From: Paracoccaceae bacterium
Lineage (GTDB): Bacteria; Pseudomonadota; Alphaproteobacteria; Rhodobacterales; Rhodobacteraceae
Assembly (NCBI GenBank): GCA_027489375.1
Contig: JAIXZW010000003.1
Coordinates: 124,001-188,000, forward strand
Direction: 5' to 3'
DNA length: 64,000 nucleotides
Shown here: positions 52,968-61,054 of the stretch, one piece after another
How the letters are laid out: every line of letters starts with the position of its first letter
Numbering within the stretch: the first letter of the stretch is position 1
The notes under the pieces: generated by a model
Database searches by the model: none
Told to the model about the DNA's origin: nothing
The model's input: only the letters and a program-made list of their open reading frames with translations
Program-made: the position numbers and the translations under genes

Positions 52968-53341
52968 TCCCCGCCCCCTTCGCCGCGCAGGCCGCGCATG
53001 ACAGCGGTGTTGATGTCCACCAGAACCTCGACCGAGGCGCGGCCTTCGAGGACGGCGCGGCTGTGTTCGGCGGTGAATTCGTAAAGGTAGAAAAGCTGTG
53101 CCCGCAAGGCTTGGGGCAGGGCATTTCCAGGGTCGGCCACATCAGCGCCAAGCGTTGTCCAGAGCCGGAGGTTGGCATCCAGCGCGGTGGCGAGGGCGGA
53201 GAAATTGCTCATGCGCTGCGCCCATCCCGCCGTGAGGTCGGCGGTGGCGCGGGCGAGAAGATCGTATTCCACGCTGCGCGGATTGCGCGCCGTGACATCG
53301 GGACGGGCATAGGCCCGTTGTGCCATAAGATGAACGGTCAT
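52964..53341 (-). CDS. flaF: Flagellar biosynthesis regulator FlaF
   Basis: About 125 residues: AQRAYARPDVTARNPRSVEY, then DLLARATADLTAGWAQR and LPQALRAQLFYLYEFTAEHS, VLVDINTAVMRGLRGEGG. This is the FlaF family, which in Caulobacter is needed for flagellin synthesis and secretion and counteracts FlbT. The Met at 53341 (MTVHLMAQ) is preferred over 53353. It lies 67 bp after fliC on the same strand. Confidence 0.9.
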   Translation of the reverse strand: MTVHLMAQRAYARPDVTARNPRSVEYDLLARATADLTAGWAQRMSNFSALATALDANLRLWTTLGADVADPGNALPQALRAQLFYLYEFTAEHSRAVLEGRASVEVLVDINTAVMRGLRGEGGGE

Positions 53342-53378
53342 TGGGGGTTCCACCGTGTGTCAGGGTTATGGGGAAGGT

Positions 53379-53400
53379 GGGGCCGGATCGCTCCGGCCCC
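53379..53400 (-). terminator. GC-rich hairpin between fliC and flaF
   Basis: A perfect 9-bp stem (GGGGCCGGA/TCCGGCCCC) with a four-base loop lies nine bases after the fliC stop on the minus strand. No T tract follows in the direction of fliC transcription, so it may act as an mRNA-stabilising end or a partial terminator. Confidence 0.5.
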
Positions 53401-53408
53401 TGCCCTGA

Positions 53409-54629
53409 TCAACCGCGGAACAGCGACAGAAGGTTCTGCGGCTGCTGGTTCGCGATGGAAAGCGCTTGCGTCGAAAGCTGCTGCTGGACCTGAAGCGCCT
53501 GAAGGCGGGCAGACGCCTCTTCCATATTCGTGTCGACCAGCGTGCCGATGCCCGCTTTCAGGGAATCGGTGAGGGAGGTCACGAAATCCGCCTGAATCCC
53601 GATGCGCTTTTCGACCGAACCGAATGAGGCCGCCGCCGAGATCGAGGTTTGCAGCATCGTCTCGATACTGCCAAGCGCGGCCTTGGCCCCGTTGGCGGTG
53701 GAGACATCGACCGACGACAGCGCGCCAAGCCCGCCGGAGCCTGCGTTCTTGTATTGGCCCGAGACGGACAGGTCCTTGGTGCCGTCATTGGTGAACGTAA
53801 GCTGTCCGGGGGTGGCGCTGTCGAAATCCACGGTCAGCCCGTCGACCTTGAGCGCGTCGATGGCATTCTTCATGCCGACGGCGATCATGTCGGGGACAGT
53901 GTTGCCGGTGCTGTCGACGTCCGAGGCCGAGACGGTGTAGCTGGCCGATTTGTCGCCGATCCGCATGGTGATGGAATCGCCCGCCTTCCACGCGTTCGTG
54001 CCGTCGGCGATGGTGATGTCATCGGACCCGCCCGCACCGTCGAGCGACAGCACGAAGGTATCCGCCGCGGTCGAGATGGTCCCGCCGGTGCTGGCGCTGA
54101 ACACATTGTTCGCGACATAGCCGCCGGTCGCGAGGTTCTGCGCCGTGACCGTGATGGACGAGGCGGCGACACCCGAACCGGACCGGTCGAGCGAGGACAG
54201 AACATCGACGCTGGTGTTCGAGCCGTTCACAAGGTTCAGCCCGTTGAACTGCGCCGCGCCCACGACCGATTCGATCTGTTTTTTGAGGGCGGTGACATCG
54301 GTCTGGATCTTGCTGCGGTCGACGTTGGATTCCTGCGCCGCGACGATCTTGCCCTTCATGTCGGTGAGCAGTTTGGTCACGGTTTCCGATGCCTGCCGCG
54401 CCACGGCCACGGTGGACGAGCCGAGCGACAGGCTGGACGAGATGCCCTTGAACCCTTCGACATCGGATTCCATGACCTTGGACACCGCCCAGACGGCGGC
54501 ATTGTCCTTGGCGCTGGCGACCGTCTTGCCGGTCGAGATTTCGGACTGCGTCTTGCTCAGTCCCGCGTTGATGGATTTCATGGTCTGAAGCGCGACCATC
54601 GCGCTGGTGTTGGTCAGGATCGACGACAT
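53409..54629 (-). CDS. fliC: Flagellin
   Basis: A 406-residue filament protein. The N-terminal D0/D1 region is SSILTNTSAMVALQTMKSIN, then TQSEISTGKTVASAKDNAA. The C-terminal D1/D0 region is EKRIGIQADFVTSLTDSLKA, then EEASARLQALQVQQQLSTQA and LSIANQQPQNLLSLFRG. A variable Gly/Ser/Thr-rich central domain (~150-330) would be surface-exposed. The start is the ATG at 54629 with GGAGACAG upstream; upstream in-frame codons are not flagellin-like. flaF and flbT follow. A CtrA-like box lies 122 bp upstream. Confidence 0.96.
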   Translation of the reverse strand: MSSILTNTSAMVALQTMKSINAGLSKTQSEISTGKTVASAKDNAAVWAVSKVMESDVEGFKGISSSLSLGSSTVAVARQASETVTKLLTDMKGKIVAAQESNVDRSKIQTDVTALKKQIESVVGAAQFNGLNLVNGSNTSVDVLSSLDRSGSGVAASSITVTAQNLATGGYVANNVFSASTGGTISTAADTFVLSLDGAGGSDDITIADGTNAWKAGDSITMRIGDKSASYTVSASDVDSTGNTVPDMIAVGMKNAIDALKVDGLTVDFDSATPGQLTFTNDGTKDLSVSGQYKNAGSGGLGALSSVDVSTANGAKAALGSIETMLQTSISAAASFGSVEKRIGIQADFVTSLTDSLKAGIGTLVDTNMEEASARLQALQVQQQLSTQALSIANQQPQNLLSLFRG

Positions 54630-54750
54630 GATCTGTCTCCTTCTCTCGGGCGCGTTTTGCGCCCTTCGGATGGGATTGTGGCTTCTGGCCGATACGGATT
54701 TCGCCGCGCCACCCCGTCTGGGGTGCAAGGACCAGTGAAGCCGATGCGTC

Positions 54751-54765
54751 CTAAGCCTTTGCTAA
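54751..54765 (-). promoter_or_regulatory. CtrA-box candidate upstream of fliC
   Basis: On the minus strand TTAG-N7-TTAG matches the CtrA full site with the last base of each half changed. It is 122 bp before the fliC ATG, leaving room for a long 5' leader on which FlbT could act. This match is weaker than the flgE and fliF/fliL ones. Confidence 0.4.
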
Positions 54766-54794
54766 CGCGGTCCACCCGATGCGGAAAATCCGAT

Positions 54795-55100
54795 TCAAAT
54801 GCGGGTCGTTTCCGGCGGGGTCGACCCGCGCAGAACGCGGCGACCCGAATTGTCATAGGTCGTCAGGGTCGTTCCGGCGCGCAGGGCGTCGACCCGGCGC
54901 AGGCCTGCCCGCACCCCGCGAAGCGAGGCGGCGATCAGTTCGCCCGTTTCGCGCGACAGATGGGCGGCACGCCGGAGGGCGGCGGCTTCCTTCGGGATCA
55001 AAACAGTCTCTAACTCTGCCGAAAGGGCGGGTAACGAGGAAAAGTCGCCTTTGCGCAGGGCGGTCTGGAGTTCGGTCAGGAGGGCTTCAATCCGCTGCAT
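54795..55100 (-). CDS. Small helical flagellar protein, FlgN-like candidate
   Basis: 101 residues: MQRIEALLTELQTALRKGDF, LSAELETVLIPKEAAALRRA, then RGVRAGLRRVDALRAGTTLT and TYDNSGRRVL. A three-helix protein with a TYDNSGR end fits short FlgN-like chaperones of alphaproteobacteria, which would escort FlgK and FlgL. The call is a pattern match rather than a firm family assignment. Its start overlaps the flgJ end by 14 bases, and fliC follows 166 bp later. Confidence 0.7.
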   Translation of the reverse strand: MQRIEALLTELQTALRKGDFSSLPALSAELETVLIPKEAAALRRAAHLSRETGELIAASLRGVRAGLRRVDALRAGTTLTTYDNSGRRVLRGSTPPETTRI

Positions 55101-55344
55101 CGGTCCCCCCCATAGCGCGGAAGAGCGCTTCGGTCAGGCCGATCCCGCCGGCGCGGACCATCGCCTTCGCCTCGGCCTCGCGCAGGAAGGAGGCGAATTG
55201 CTCTTCGCCGATGCCGCCGCCGAATGCGCCCGATTGCGGGCCGAGCCCCGCCTGACCGAGCATTTCGGAGAGGAACGCGGTTTCGAGTTCTGCCGCCTTG
55301 GCGCGGAGCGGGGACATCGGTCGGGTATCGACGGGCGTGATCAT
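55087..55344 (-). CDS. flgJ: Rod-binding protein, FlgJ N-terminal domain only
   Basis: 85 residues of the rod-binding domain: LRAKAAELETAFLSEMLGQA, then FGGGIGEEQFASFLREAEAK and MVRAGGIGLTEALFRAM. FlgJ of enterobacteria has an extra muramidase domain, which is absent here; the separate lytic transglycosylase at ~41.2 kb probably supplies that activity. The ATG at 55344 has GGAG six bases upstream and is chosen over 55356. The long ORF reaching 56358 is antisense to fliK and rejected. Confidence 0.85.
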   Translation of the reverse strand: MITPVDTRPMSPLRAKAAELETAFLSEMLGQAGLGPQSGAFGGGIGEEQFASFLREAEAKAMVRAGGIGLTEALFRAMGGTDAAD

Positions 55345-55452
55345 CGCATTCTCCATTCTGGAAAGGTCGGATGAGTTTCCGTCGGGCCGGTAAAGATTTC
55401 CGTAACGCCTTTGCGGGACGATGCGGGGCGAAGCGGCAGAAGGTCGGTCGGG

Positions 55453-57207
55453 ATGATTCCTTTGGTCAGGGCAACGATTGTGGCCGGTGGCGAGCCTGTG
55501 GCGGGCAGCGCGGAGGTCTTGGTCGAAGGGGCCTTCGCATGCGCTTTTGCAGGAGCGGTCCAGTCGCAGGCCGTGACTGATTGGCAGCCCGCCGTGGCAA
55601 AAGCCGCGGGGTTGCCGATGCCACCCTTTGTATTGGACGGACCGCAGGGGCCGATGCCGGAGGTGGCCGCGGGGACACCGGTTCCTGTCGTGCCGGTCGA
55701 CTGCGCCGAAGCCGCGATGGTGGCAGAGAACGGGTCGGCGACAACCTGTTCCGCGCCACGGGAAGGGGCGGATCCGGCATGGCGCGATCCGAGCGGCGAG
55801 GAGCGTGGCGCTGAGGGTGCTTTGCCGGGTTGGGTCGCTGATGCCTTCCCGGTTCGCATAGCGGCTGGCTTGCGGCAGGAGACGGGGTTTCGGGTCGCGG
55901 AAGCGGAGGCGGTTCAGGTCGACGGGATCGGTCGGGAGGGCGCGGCCGATGGGCCTGTGCCGGTCGCGGGATCTGGTTCCCGTGATGGACGCTTCGAGGC
56001 CAGGGCGGGCGCAGTATTTGCGCAACCGGACGCAAAGGCCGGGCAATTTGCAGCTTTGGACCGTCCAGGCCAGCGGGATGCGGATGACCGCATGGGCTTG
56101 CCCGTTTCCGCGCCCTCGGACGCGGAAGGGGAGCGTGACGGGCCTGTGGCGTCGGCAGCGGCCGAGGTGGGAGAGGGGGATCACCCTGATCCGATCGGGG
56201 TCGGGCGAGGAGCCATATGGTCGGGCGATATTGGCATATCCAAGCGGCCGGTGGCCGAGGTCGGGCCGGAGCGTGTCGCGCGGTTGGGGGGGCGTTCGCC
56301 GGTGGCCAGTTCGTTCGCGGAGGTACTGCCCGATGCCGTGCCGGAGGTGCCGCTGCATCCCGAGGGTGAAGCGTCGAGCACGAACGGAACGCAGGGCAAG
56401 TTGCCAAGGGCGGTTTGGCCCGAGGGTGAAGCGTCGAGCGCGAACGGAACGCAGGGCAAGTTGCCAAGGGCGGTTTGGCCCGAACCCCAGGTTGCGGGTG
56501 AAGGGCGGAGTTCGGTCGCAATCGGACCAGAGGCTGGGGAGGCTTCGGTTCCGCGCTTCTCGGAGGCTTTCCAGACCATCCAGCCGGTCGGGCGCGAGGC
56601 AGCGGAGCCGTATTCGCAGCCGTCAGCCGCCCCGGGTCGCGGCGCGGCCGTGTCGCCGGAAAGTGGACCGCCCCCGATCCCGCCGCAGGACGAGAGTTCG
56701 GGCGCGGTCGAAAGGGTCTTGTTCGGTGCCGCAGAGGACCGTGTGCAGGTGCAACCGATGCAGCACCATGCCTCCGCACCAAGGATTGTCCATCCGCTGC
56801 CCGACCTTCCGCCGGGCGTTTCCGCCGTCTTGGTCGCACAGGCGCATATCCGATCCGAGGGGCCGGTTCTCGTGACCCTGAACCCCGAGGAGCTTGGCAC
56901 CCTCCGGTTCGAAATGCGGGCCAACGGAGAGGCGCTCCACATCACGCTTGTGGTCGAACGGCCCGAAACGCTCGACCTGTTGCGCAGGCATTCGGAACAG
57001 TTGGCCAGCGAATTCCGGCAGGCGGGCTTTGCGGGAGCGTCATTTTCCTTTTCCGGCTTCGGTGCCGGTTCGGGGGCATCGGCAGGGGGGCAAGACAGGG
57101 CCGCACCCGCACCCTATGCGCCCCCTGATGCGCGAGGAGCGGCAGACGAAACCGTGGCCCCCCGTAAGCAGCGCGGTGCCGGTGCGGGATTGGACCTCAG
57201 GCTTTGA
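55453..57207 (+). CDS. fliK: Flagellar hook-length control protein FliK
   Basis: 584 residues. The first ~440 are Pro/Ala/Gly/Glu-rich and disordered-looking, as expected for the ruler portion. The C-terminal Flg_hook domain is clear at ~460-550: IRSEGPVLVTLNPEELGTLR, then FEMRANGEALHITLVVERPE and LLRRHSEQLASEFRQAGFAG. It measures hook length and triggers the FlhB switch. The TTG at 55411 is possible, but the ATG at 55453 is preferred. The ruler contains a perfect-phase 60-bp tandem duplication. flgD, the hook cap, follows 13 bases later. Confidence 0.88.
   Translation: MIPLVRATIVAGGEPVAGSAEVLVEGAFACAFAGAVQSQAVTDWQPAVAKAAGLPMPPFVLDGPQGPMPEVAAGTPVPVVPVDCAEAAMVAENGSATTCSAPREGADPAWRDPSGEERGAEGALPGWVADAFPVRIAAGLRQETGFRVAEAEAVQVDGIGREGAADGPVPVAGSGSRDGRFEARAGAVFAQPDAKAGQFAALDRPGQRDADDRMGLPVSAPSDAEGERDGPVASAAAEVGEGDHPDPIGVGRGAIWSGDIGISKRPVAEVGPERVARLGGRSPVASSFAEVLPDAVPEVPLHPEGEASSTNGTQGKLPRAVWPEGEASSANGTQGKLPRAVWPEPQVAGEGRSSVAIGPEAGEASVPRFSEAFQTIQPVGREAAEPYSQPSAAPGRGAAVSPESGPPPIPPQDESSGAVERVLFGAAEDRVQVQPMQHHASAPRIVHPLPDLPPGVSAVLVAQAHIRSEGPVLVTLNPEELGTLRFEMRANGEALHITLVVERPETLDLLRRHSEQLASEFRQAGFAGASFSFSGFGAGSGASAGGQDRAAPAPYAPPDARGAADETVAPRKQRGAGAGLDLRL
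56361..56480 (+). repeat. Two tandem 60-bp copies inside fliK
   Basis: Two adjacent 60-bp units differ at one base (A at 56390, G at 56450) and encode two 20-residue copies differing by Thr/Ala (EGEASSTNGTQGKLPRAVWP). Each unit contains the palindrome GGCAA-G-TTGCC. Being 60 bp, the duplication keeps the frame and lengthens the ruler by 20 residues. Confidence 0.93.
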
Positions 57208-57220
57208 AGGGAGCGAGACG

Positions 57221-57859
57221 ATGGAAATAACGGAGATTCAAGCGCGACAGGCTGCACCGCCGAAACCCGCGATCAGTGCGGATTTCGATACGTTCCTGAA
57301 GATGCTGACGGTCCAGATGACGAATCAGGACCCGATGAACCCCATCGAAAGCGCGGATTATGCGGTGCAACTGGCGACCTTTTCGGGTGTCGAGCAGCAG
57401 GTGAAGACGAACCAGTTGCTGGCCGATCTGGCGGCGCAGTCGAGCCTTGCGAATATGGCGCAGCTTGCCGGATGGGTGGGGCAAGAGGCGCGGTCGGCGG
57501 CCCCTGTCTGGTTCGACGGTGCGCCGGTGACGCTGTCGCCCAATCCGGCGGTTACGGCGGATGGCGCGACGCTGGTGGTGAAGGATGCGGCGGGCAAGGT
57601 GGTCGCGCGCGAGGATGTGCCGCTGGGAACGGCACCCTATACGTGGTTCGGGGCGGATGCGGCGGGCGATCCGCTGCCGCAGGGGCAGTATAGCCTGAGC
57701 CTTGAAAGCCGTGCGGAGGAACAGGTGTTGCGGACCGATCCGGTGGAAAGCTACGCGCCGATCATCGAAGCGCGGCGCGGGGCCGAGGGGGTGCAATTGA
57801 TCCTGCGCGGGGGAGTCGCGGTGAATGCGACCGATGTGACGGCGCTGCGCGCGCCCTGA
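57221..57859 (+). CDS. flgD: Hook-capping protein FlgD
   Basis: A 212-residue protein: SADFDTFLKMLTVQMTNQDP, then MNPIESADYAVQLATFSGVE and QQVKTNQLLADLAAQSSLAN are the conserved FlgD N-terminus. A C-terminal tudor/Fn3-like region has YTWFGADAAGDPLPQGQYSL. It caps the growing hook and is later replaced by FlgK. The ATG at 57221 has AAGGGAGCGAG upstream; the ORF track start at 56894 lies inside fliK. It closes the flagellar island. Confidence 0.94.
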   Translation: MEITEIQARQAAPPKPAISADFDTFLKMLTVQMTNQDPMNPIESADYAVQLATFSGVEQQVKTNQLLADLAAQSSLANMAQLAGWVGQEARSAAPVWFDGAPVTLSPNPAVTADGATLVVKDAAGKVVAREDVPLGTAPYTWFGADAAGDPLPQGQYSLSLESRAEEQVLRTDPVESYAPIIEARRGAEGVQLILRGGVAVNATDVTALRAP

Positions 57860-57899
57860 CCCTTTGCGGCGGGCGGGAAAGCGGGTAAGTCGCTGGCCG

Positions 57900-58697
57900 A
57901 TGGAAGATGCACCCGAAACGGTCAAGGCCGCGGTCTGGCGGCTGGACCCTGCCTTGCGCGGGGTTTGCTGGCAGCCCCTTGCGGGTGGGCGGACGAACCG
58001 GCTTTGGCGGGCGGGTGATCTGACGATCAAGAAGTTCACGGCGGATGCGGCCTCGCCCCTGTTTCCGAACGATGCGGCGGCCGAGGCGCGGGCGCTGGAA
58101 TTGTTCGCGCCCTTGGGCATTGCGCCGCGGTTGCGGGCGGCGGGTGCGGATTGGCTGGTCTATGACCATGCGGACGGGGCGGTCTGGTCGGGTGATCCGG
58201 TCCCCGTGGCGCGGGCGCTGCACCGGCTGCATGGCGCGAAGGTGCCTGACGGAACCTTCCGTCCGGCGCCCAATGGCAGCGGGGCGGTGCTGGCCCATGC
58301 GGCGGCGATCCACCCCCTTGGCGATGCGCCTGCGGACCCCGCATTGCCGCCTGCTCCAGTGGTTCCGATCCATGCGGATGCGGTGGTGGGCAATGTGCTG
58401 GCGACGGCGGGGGGACCCGTGCTGATCGACTGGCAATGCCCCGCGATGGGGGACGCGGCCGAGGACCTTTGCACCTTTCTGTCGCCTGCGATGACATGGC
58501 TTTATGGCGGCAAGGTCTGGTCAGCGGCCGAGGCGGAGCGCTTCCTTGCCGCCTATCCCGATGCGGCGGTCGTCGAGCGGGCGCGACTTATGCAGCCCGT
58601 CTACAGCCACCGCATCGCCGCGCATTGCGCGTGGAAGGCGGCGCGGGGCGATGCGGATTACGCGGCGGCGCTGAAGCTGGAGCTTCAGAGGAACTGA
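57900..58697 (+). CDS. APH/choline-kinase-fold small-molecule kinase
   Basis: 265 residues with the aminoglycoside-phosphotransferase/choline-kinase fold. LAGGRTNRLWRAGDLTIKKF carries the nucleotide loop and lysine. PIHADAVVGNVLATAGGPVL is the catalytic HxD...N loop, and LIDWQCPAMGDAAEDLCTFL the metal-binding DW motif. Relatives act on thiamine, choline, sugars or aminoglycosides; the substrate here is unknown. The start MEDAPET at 57900 is chosen over 57864. It follows flgD by 40 bp and converges on ubiB, so membership of the flagellar operon is probably accidental. Confidence 0.82.
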   Translation: MEDAPETVKAAVWRLDPALRGVCWQPLAGGRTNRLWRAGDLTIKKFTADAASPLFPNDAAAEARALELFAPLGIAPRLRAAGADWLVYDHADGAVWSGDPVPVARALHRLHGAKVPDGTFRPAPNGSGAVLAHAAAIHPLGDAPADPALPPAPVVPIHADAVVGNVLATAGGPVLIDWQCPAMGDAAEDLCTFLSPAMTWLYGGKVWSAAEAERFLAAYPDAAVVERARLMQPVYSHRIAAHCAWKAARGDADYAAALKLELQRN

Positions 58698-60214
58698 CCG
58701 AGGCCCACGCCTGCTGCAAAGATCACCACGGCAAGCGGGATCAGATACCAGCGCGAGCGGCGGCGCGGCGGGGCAAGCGGGCGCGGCGGTTCGGCCTGTG
58801 CGATGAGGGCGGCTTCGACCAGACGCGGCAGCTTGGGGCCGAAGCGCGACAGCACGCGGGCGGTCTGGGCAAGATCGCGCAGCAGGGCGGCGGGGCCGAC
58901 GTTCTTTGCCACATAGGCTTCGACCACGGGGCGGGCGACCTGCCAGATGTTGATATGCGGATCGAGCGAGCGGGCCACGCCTTCGACCACCACCATCGTG
59001 CGTTGCAGCAGGATAAGCTCGGTGCGGGTTTGCATGCCGAAGCGTTCCGTCACCTCGAATAGATAGGCCAGAAGGCGGGCCATCGAGATGCGGCTGGCGT
59101 CCATGCCGAAGATCGGCTCGCCCACGGCACGCAGGGCGCGGGCGAATTCGTCGATGTCGCGGTCGGCGGGGACGTAGCCCGCTTCGAAATGCACCTCGGC
59201 CACGCGGCGGTAATCCTTGCGGATGAAACCCATGAGGATTTCGGCATAGACGCGGCGGGTGTATTCGTCGATCCGGCCCATGATGCCGAAATCGTAGATG
59301 ATGATCGCGCCGTCCGCCGCCACCTTGAGGTTGCCCTGATGCATGTCGGCGTGGAAATAGCCGTCACGCAAGGCGTGGTTGAGGAAGAGTTGCAGCACGC
59401 GCGCGCCAAGGACGCGGCGGTCGATCCCTGCCGCGTCGATGGCGGCGTTTTCGTTCATGCCGATGCCTTCGGCCCAGCCCAGCGTCATCACCGTCTTGCC
59501 AGACAGGAACCAGATGGGCGCGGGCACGCGGATGCCTTCGTCCTTATCCGTGTTCGCGGCGAATTCGGCGGCGGCCGAGGATTCGAGCCGCAGGTCAAGC
59601 TCGCCCATCACCACGCCTTCGAAATGGGCGATCACGTCCATCGGGCGCAGGCGGCGGGTTTGCGGGGCGACGATCTCGATCGTGCGGGCGATGAGGTAGA
59701 AGGCGTCGATATCGGTGCGGAAGGCGCGTTCGATGTTGGGGCGCAGCACCTTGACCGCGACCTCTTCGCCGGTGTCGGCCAGCCTTGCGCGGTGGACCTG
59801 CGCGATGGAGGCGGCGGCGACGGGTTCGGAGAATTCGGAAAAGACCTGATCGACGGGGACTTCGAGTTCCGCCTCGATCATCTTCTTGGCGATGTCGGTG
59901 GGGAAGGGGGGAAGCTTGTCTTGCAGGTATTTGAGCTGCACGGCCAGTTCGTCGCCCACGATGTCGGGGCGGGTCGAAAGGATCTGGCCGAATTTGATAT
60001 AGGCGGGGCCGAGGGCCGTGAGCGCACGGGTGGCGGGCGGCAGGGCGGGGTCGCCCTTCAGCCCCAGCCATTTGAACGGCCAGCCGAGCATATGGGCAAG
60101 GATGCGCAGGCGCGGCGGGGCGCGGAAGGCTTCGAGCACCACGTCCATCGCGCCGGTGCGTTCAAGCGTGGCACCGGTGCGGATGAGCCGCCAGATGTTG
60201 TGCGGACCGCGCAT
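58685..60214 (-). CDS. ubiB: Ubiquinone biosynthesis kinase-like protein UbiB
   Basis: A 509-residue ABC1/ADCK atypical kinase. The KxGQ motif lies in AYIKFGQILSTRPDI. PVAAASIAQVHRARL is the Ala-rich loop, EVAVKVLRPN the lysine region, and HADMHQGNLKVAADGAIIIY, then DFGIMGRI the catalytic and DFG regions. A C-terminal membrane anchor reads WYLIPLAVVIFAAGVGLGQF. It is required for ubiquinone synthesis at the inner membrane, probably by extracting lipid intermediates. Its start shares a base with the ubiE stop, forming a ubiE-ubiB operon. Confidence 0.95.
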   Translation of the reverse strand: MRGPHNIWRLIRTGATLERTGAMDVVLEAFRAPPRLRILAHMLGWPFKWLGLKGDPALPPATRALTALGPAYIKFGQILSTRPDIVGDELAVQLKYLQDKLPPFPTDIAKKMIEAELEVPVDQVFSEFSEPVAAASIAQVHRARLADTGEEVAVKVLRPNIERAFRTDIDAFYLIARTIEIVAPQTRRLRPMDVIAHFEGVVMGELDLRLESSAAAEFAANTDKDEGIRVPAPIWFLSGKTVMTLGWAEGIGMNENAAIDAAGIDRRVLGARVLQLFLNHALRDGYFHADMHQGNLKVAADGAIIIYDFGIMGRIDEYTRRVYAEILMGFIRKDYRRVAEVHFEAGYVPADRDIDEFARALRAVGEPIFGMDASRISMARLLAYLFEVTERFGMQTRTELILLQRTMVVVEGVARSLDPHINIWQVARPVVEAYVAKNVGPAALLRDLAQTARVLSRFGPKLPRLVEAALIAQAEPPRPLAPPRRRSRWYLIPLAVVIFAAGVGLGQFL

Positions 60215-60969
60215 CAGATTTTCCAGCCGGAATGGAGGGCGGCGACACCCATCGTCAGGTTGCGGTATTTGACGTTGCCGAAGCCCGCCGTGCGGATCAT
60301 CTGGGCAAAGGTGTCCTGATCGGGGAATTTGCGGATGGATTCGACGAGGTATTGGTAGCTGTCGCGGTCATTGGCGACGATCTGGCCCATGACGGGGATC
60401 ACGTTGAAGGAATAAAGGTCATAGGCCTTTTGCATCATCGCGTTGGGGATGTGGCTGAATTCCAGCACCATCAGGCGGCCACCCGGTTTCAGCACGCGGT
60501 AAGCTTCCTTCAGCGCATCGGGGATGCGGGTGACGTTCCGGATGCCGAAGCTGATCGTGTAAACGTCGAAGGAGTTGGAGGGCAGCGGCAGGGCCATCGC
60601 GTCGCCCACCACCCAGTCGAGGCGATCTGCCTGCCGTTCCGCCTCGGCCCGTTTGCGGCCTTCGACCAGCATGGATTCGGTCATGTCGAGGACGACCGCC
60701 GATGATCCGGGCGCGCGTTTGAGGAAGCGGAAGGCCACGTCACCCGTGCCGCCCGCCACGTCGAGCAGGCGTTGACCGGGGCGCGGAGCGAGCCAGTCCA
60801 TCATCGCATCTTTCCACAGGCGGTGGACGCCGCCCGACATCAGGTCGTTCATGATGTCGTAGCGGCTGGCGACGCGGGTGAAGACGCCATGCACCATGCC
60901 GGCCTTTTCGCCCTCGGCCACGGTCTGGAAGCCGAAGTGGGTGGTGCCTTGGGTGCTATCGTCGCTCAT
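60214..60969 (-). CDS. ubiE: Ubiquinone/menaquinone C-methyltransferase UbiE
   Basis: About 251 residues. The SAM motif is [16 protein letters not shown] near 70-85. [20 protein letters not shown] precedes it, and [20 protein letters not shown], then [16 protein letters not shown] are UbiE signatures; [17 protein letters not shown] closes it. It methylates the quinone ring carbon in ubiquinone synthesis. The Met at 60969 (MSDDSTQG) is chosen over 60996. It diverges from fpg across 85 bp and is coupled to ubiB. Confidence 0.95.
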   Translation of the reverse strand: MSDDSTQGTTHFGFQTVAEGEKAGMVHGVFTRVASRYDIMNDLMSGGVHRLWKDAMMDWLAPRPGQRLLDVAGGTGDVAFRFLKRAPGSSAVVLDMTESMLVEGRKRAEAERQADRLDWVVGDAMALPLPSNSFDVYTISFGIRNVTRIPDALKEAYRVLKPGGRLMVLEFSHIPNAMMQKAYDLYSFNVIPVMGQIVANDRDSYQYLVESIRKFPDQDTFAQMIRTAGFGNVKYRNLTMGVAALHSGWKI

Positions 60970-61054
60970 CGTGACTTGCCGTTCCTTGCGTTGCACACTC
61001 CTTATAGGGCCGTAACACGGCGCTGCAATGCGCCCCTATGTCCCGAAGGATGCC

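Noticed and set aside
55087-56358. 423-residue minus-strand ORF extending flgJ
   Set aside because: Only the last 85 residues are FlgJ-like; the rest is antisense to the FliK ruler, and an ATG with GGAG marks the real start at 55344.
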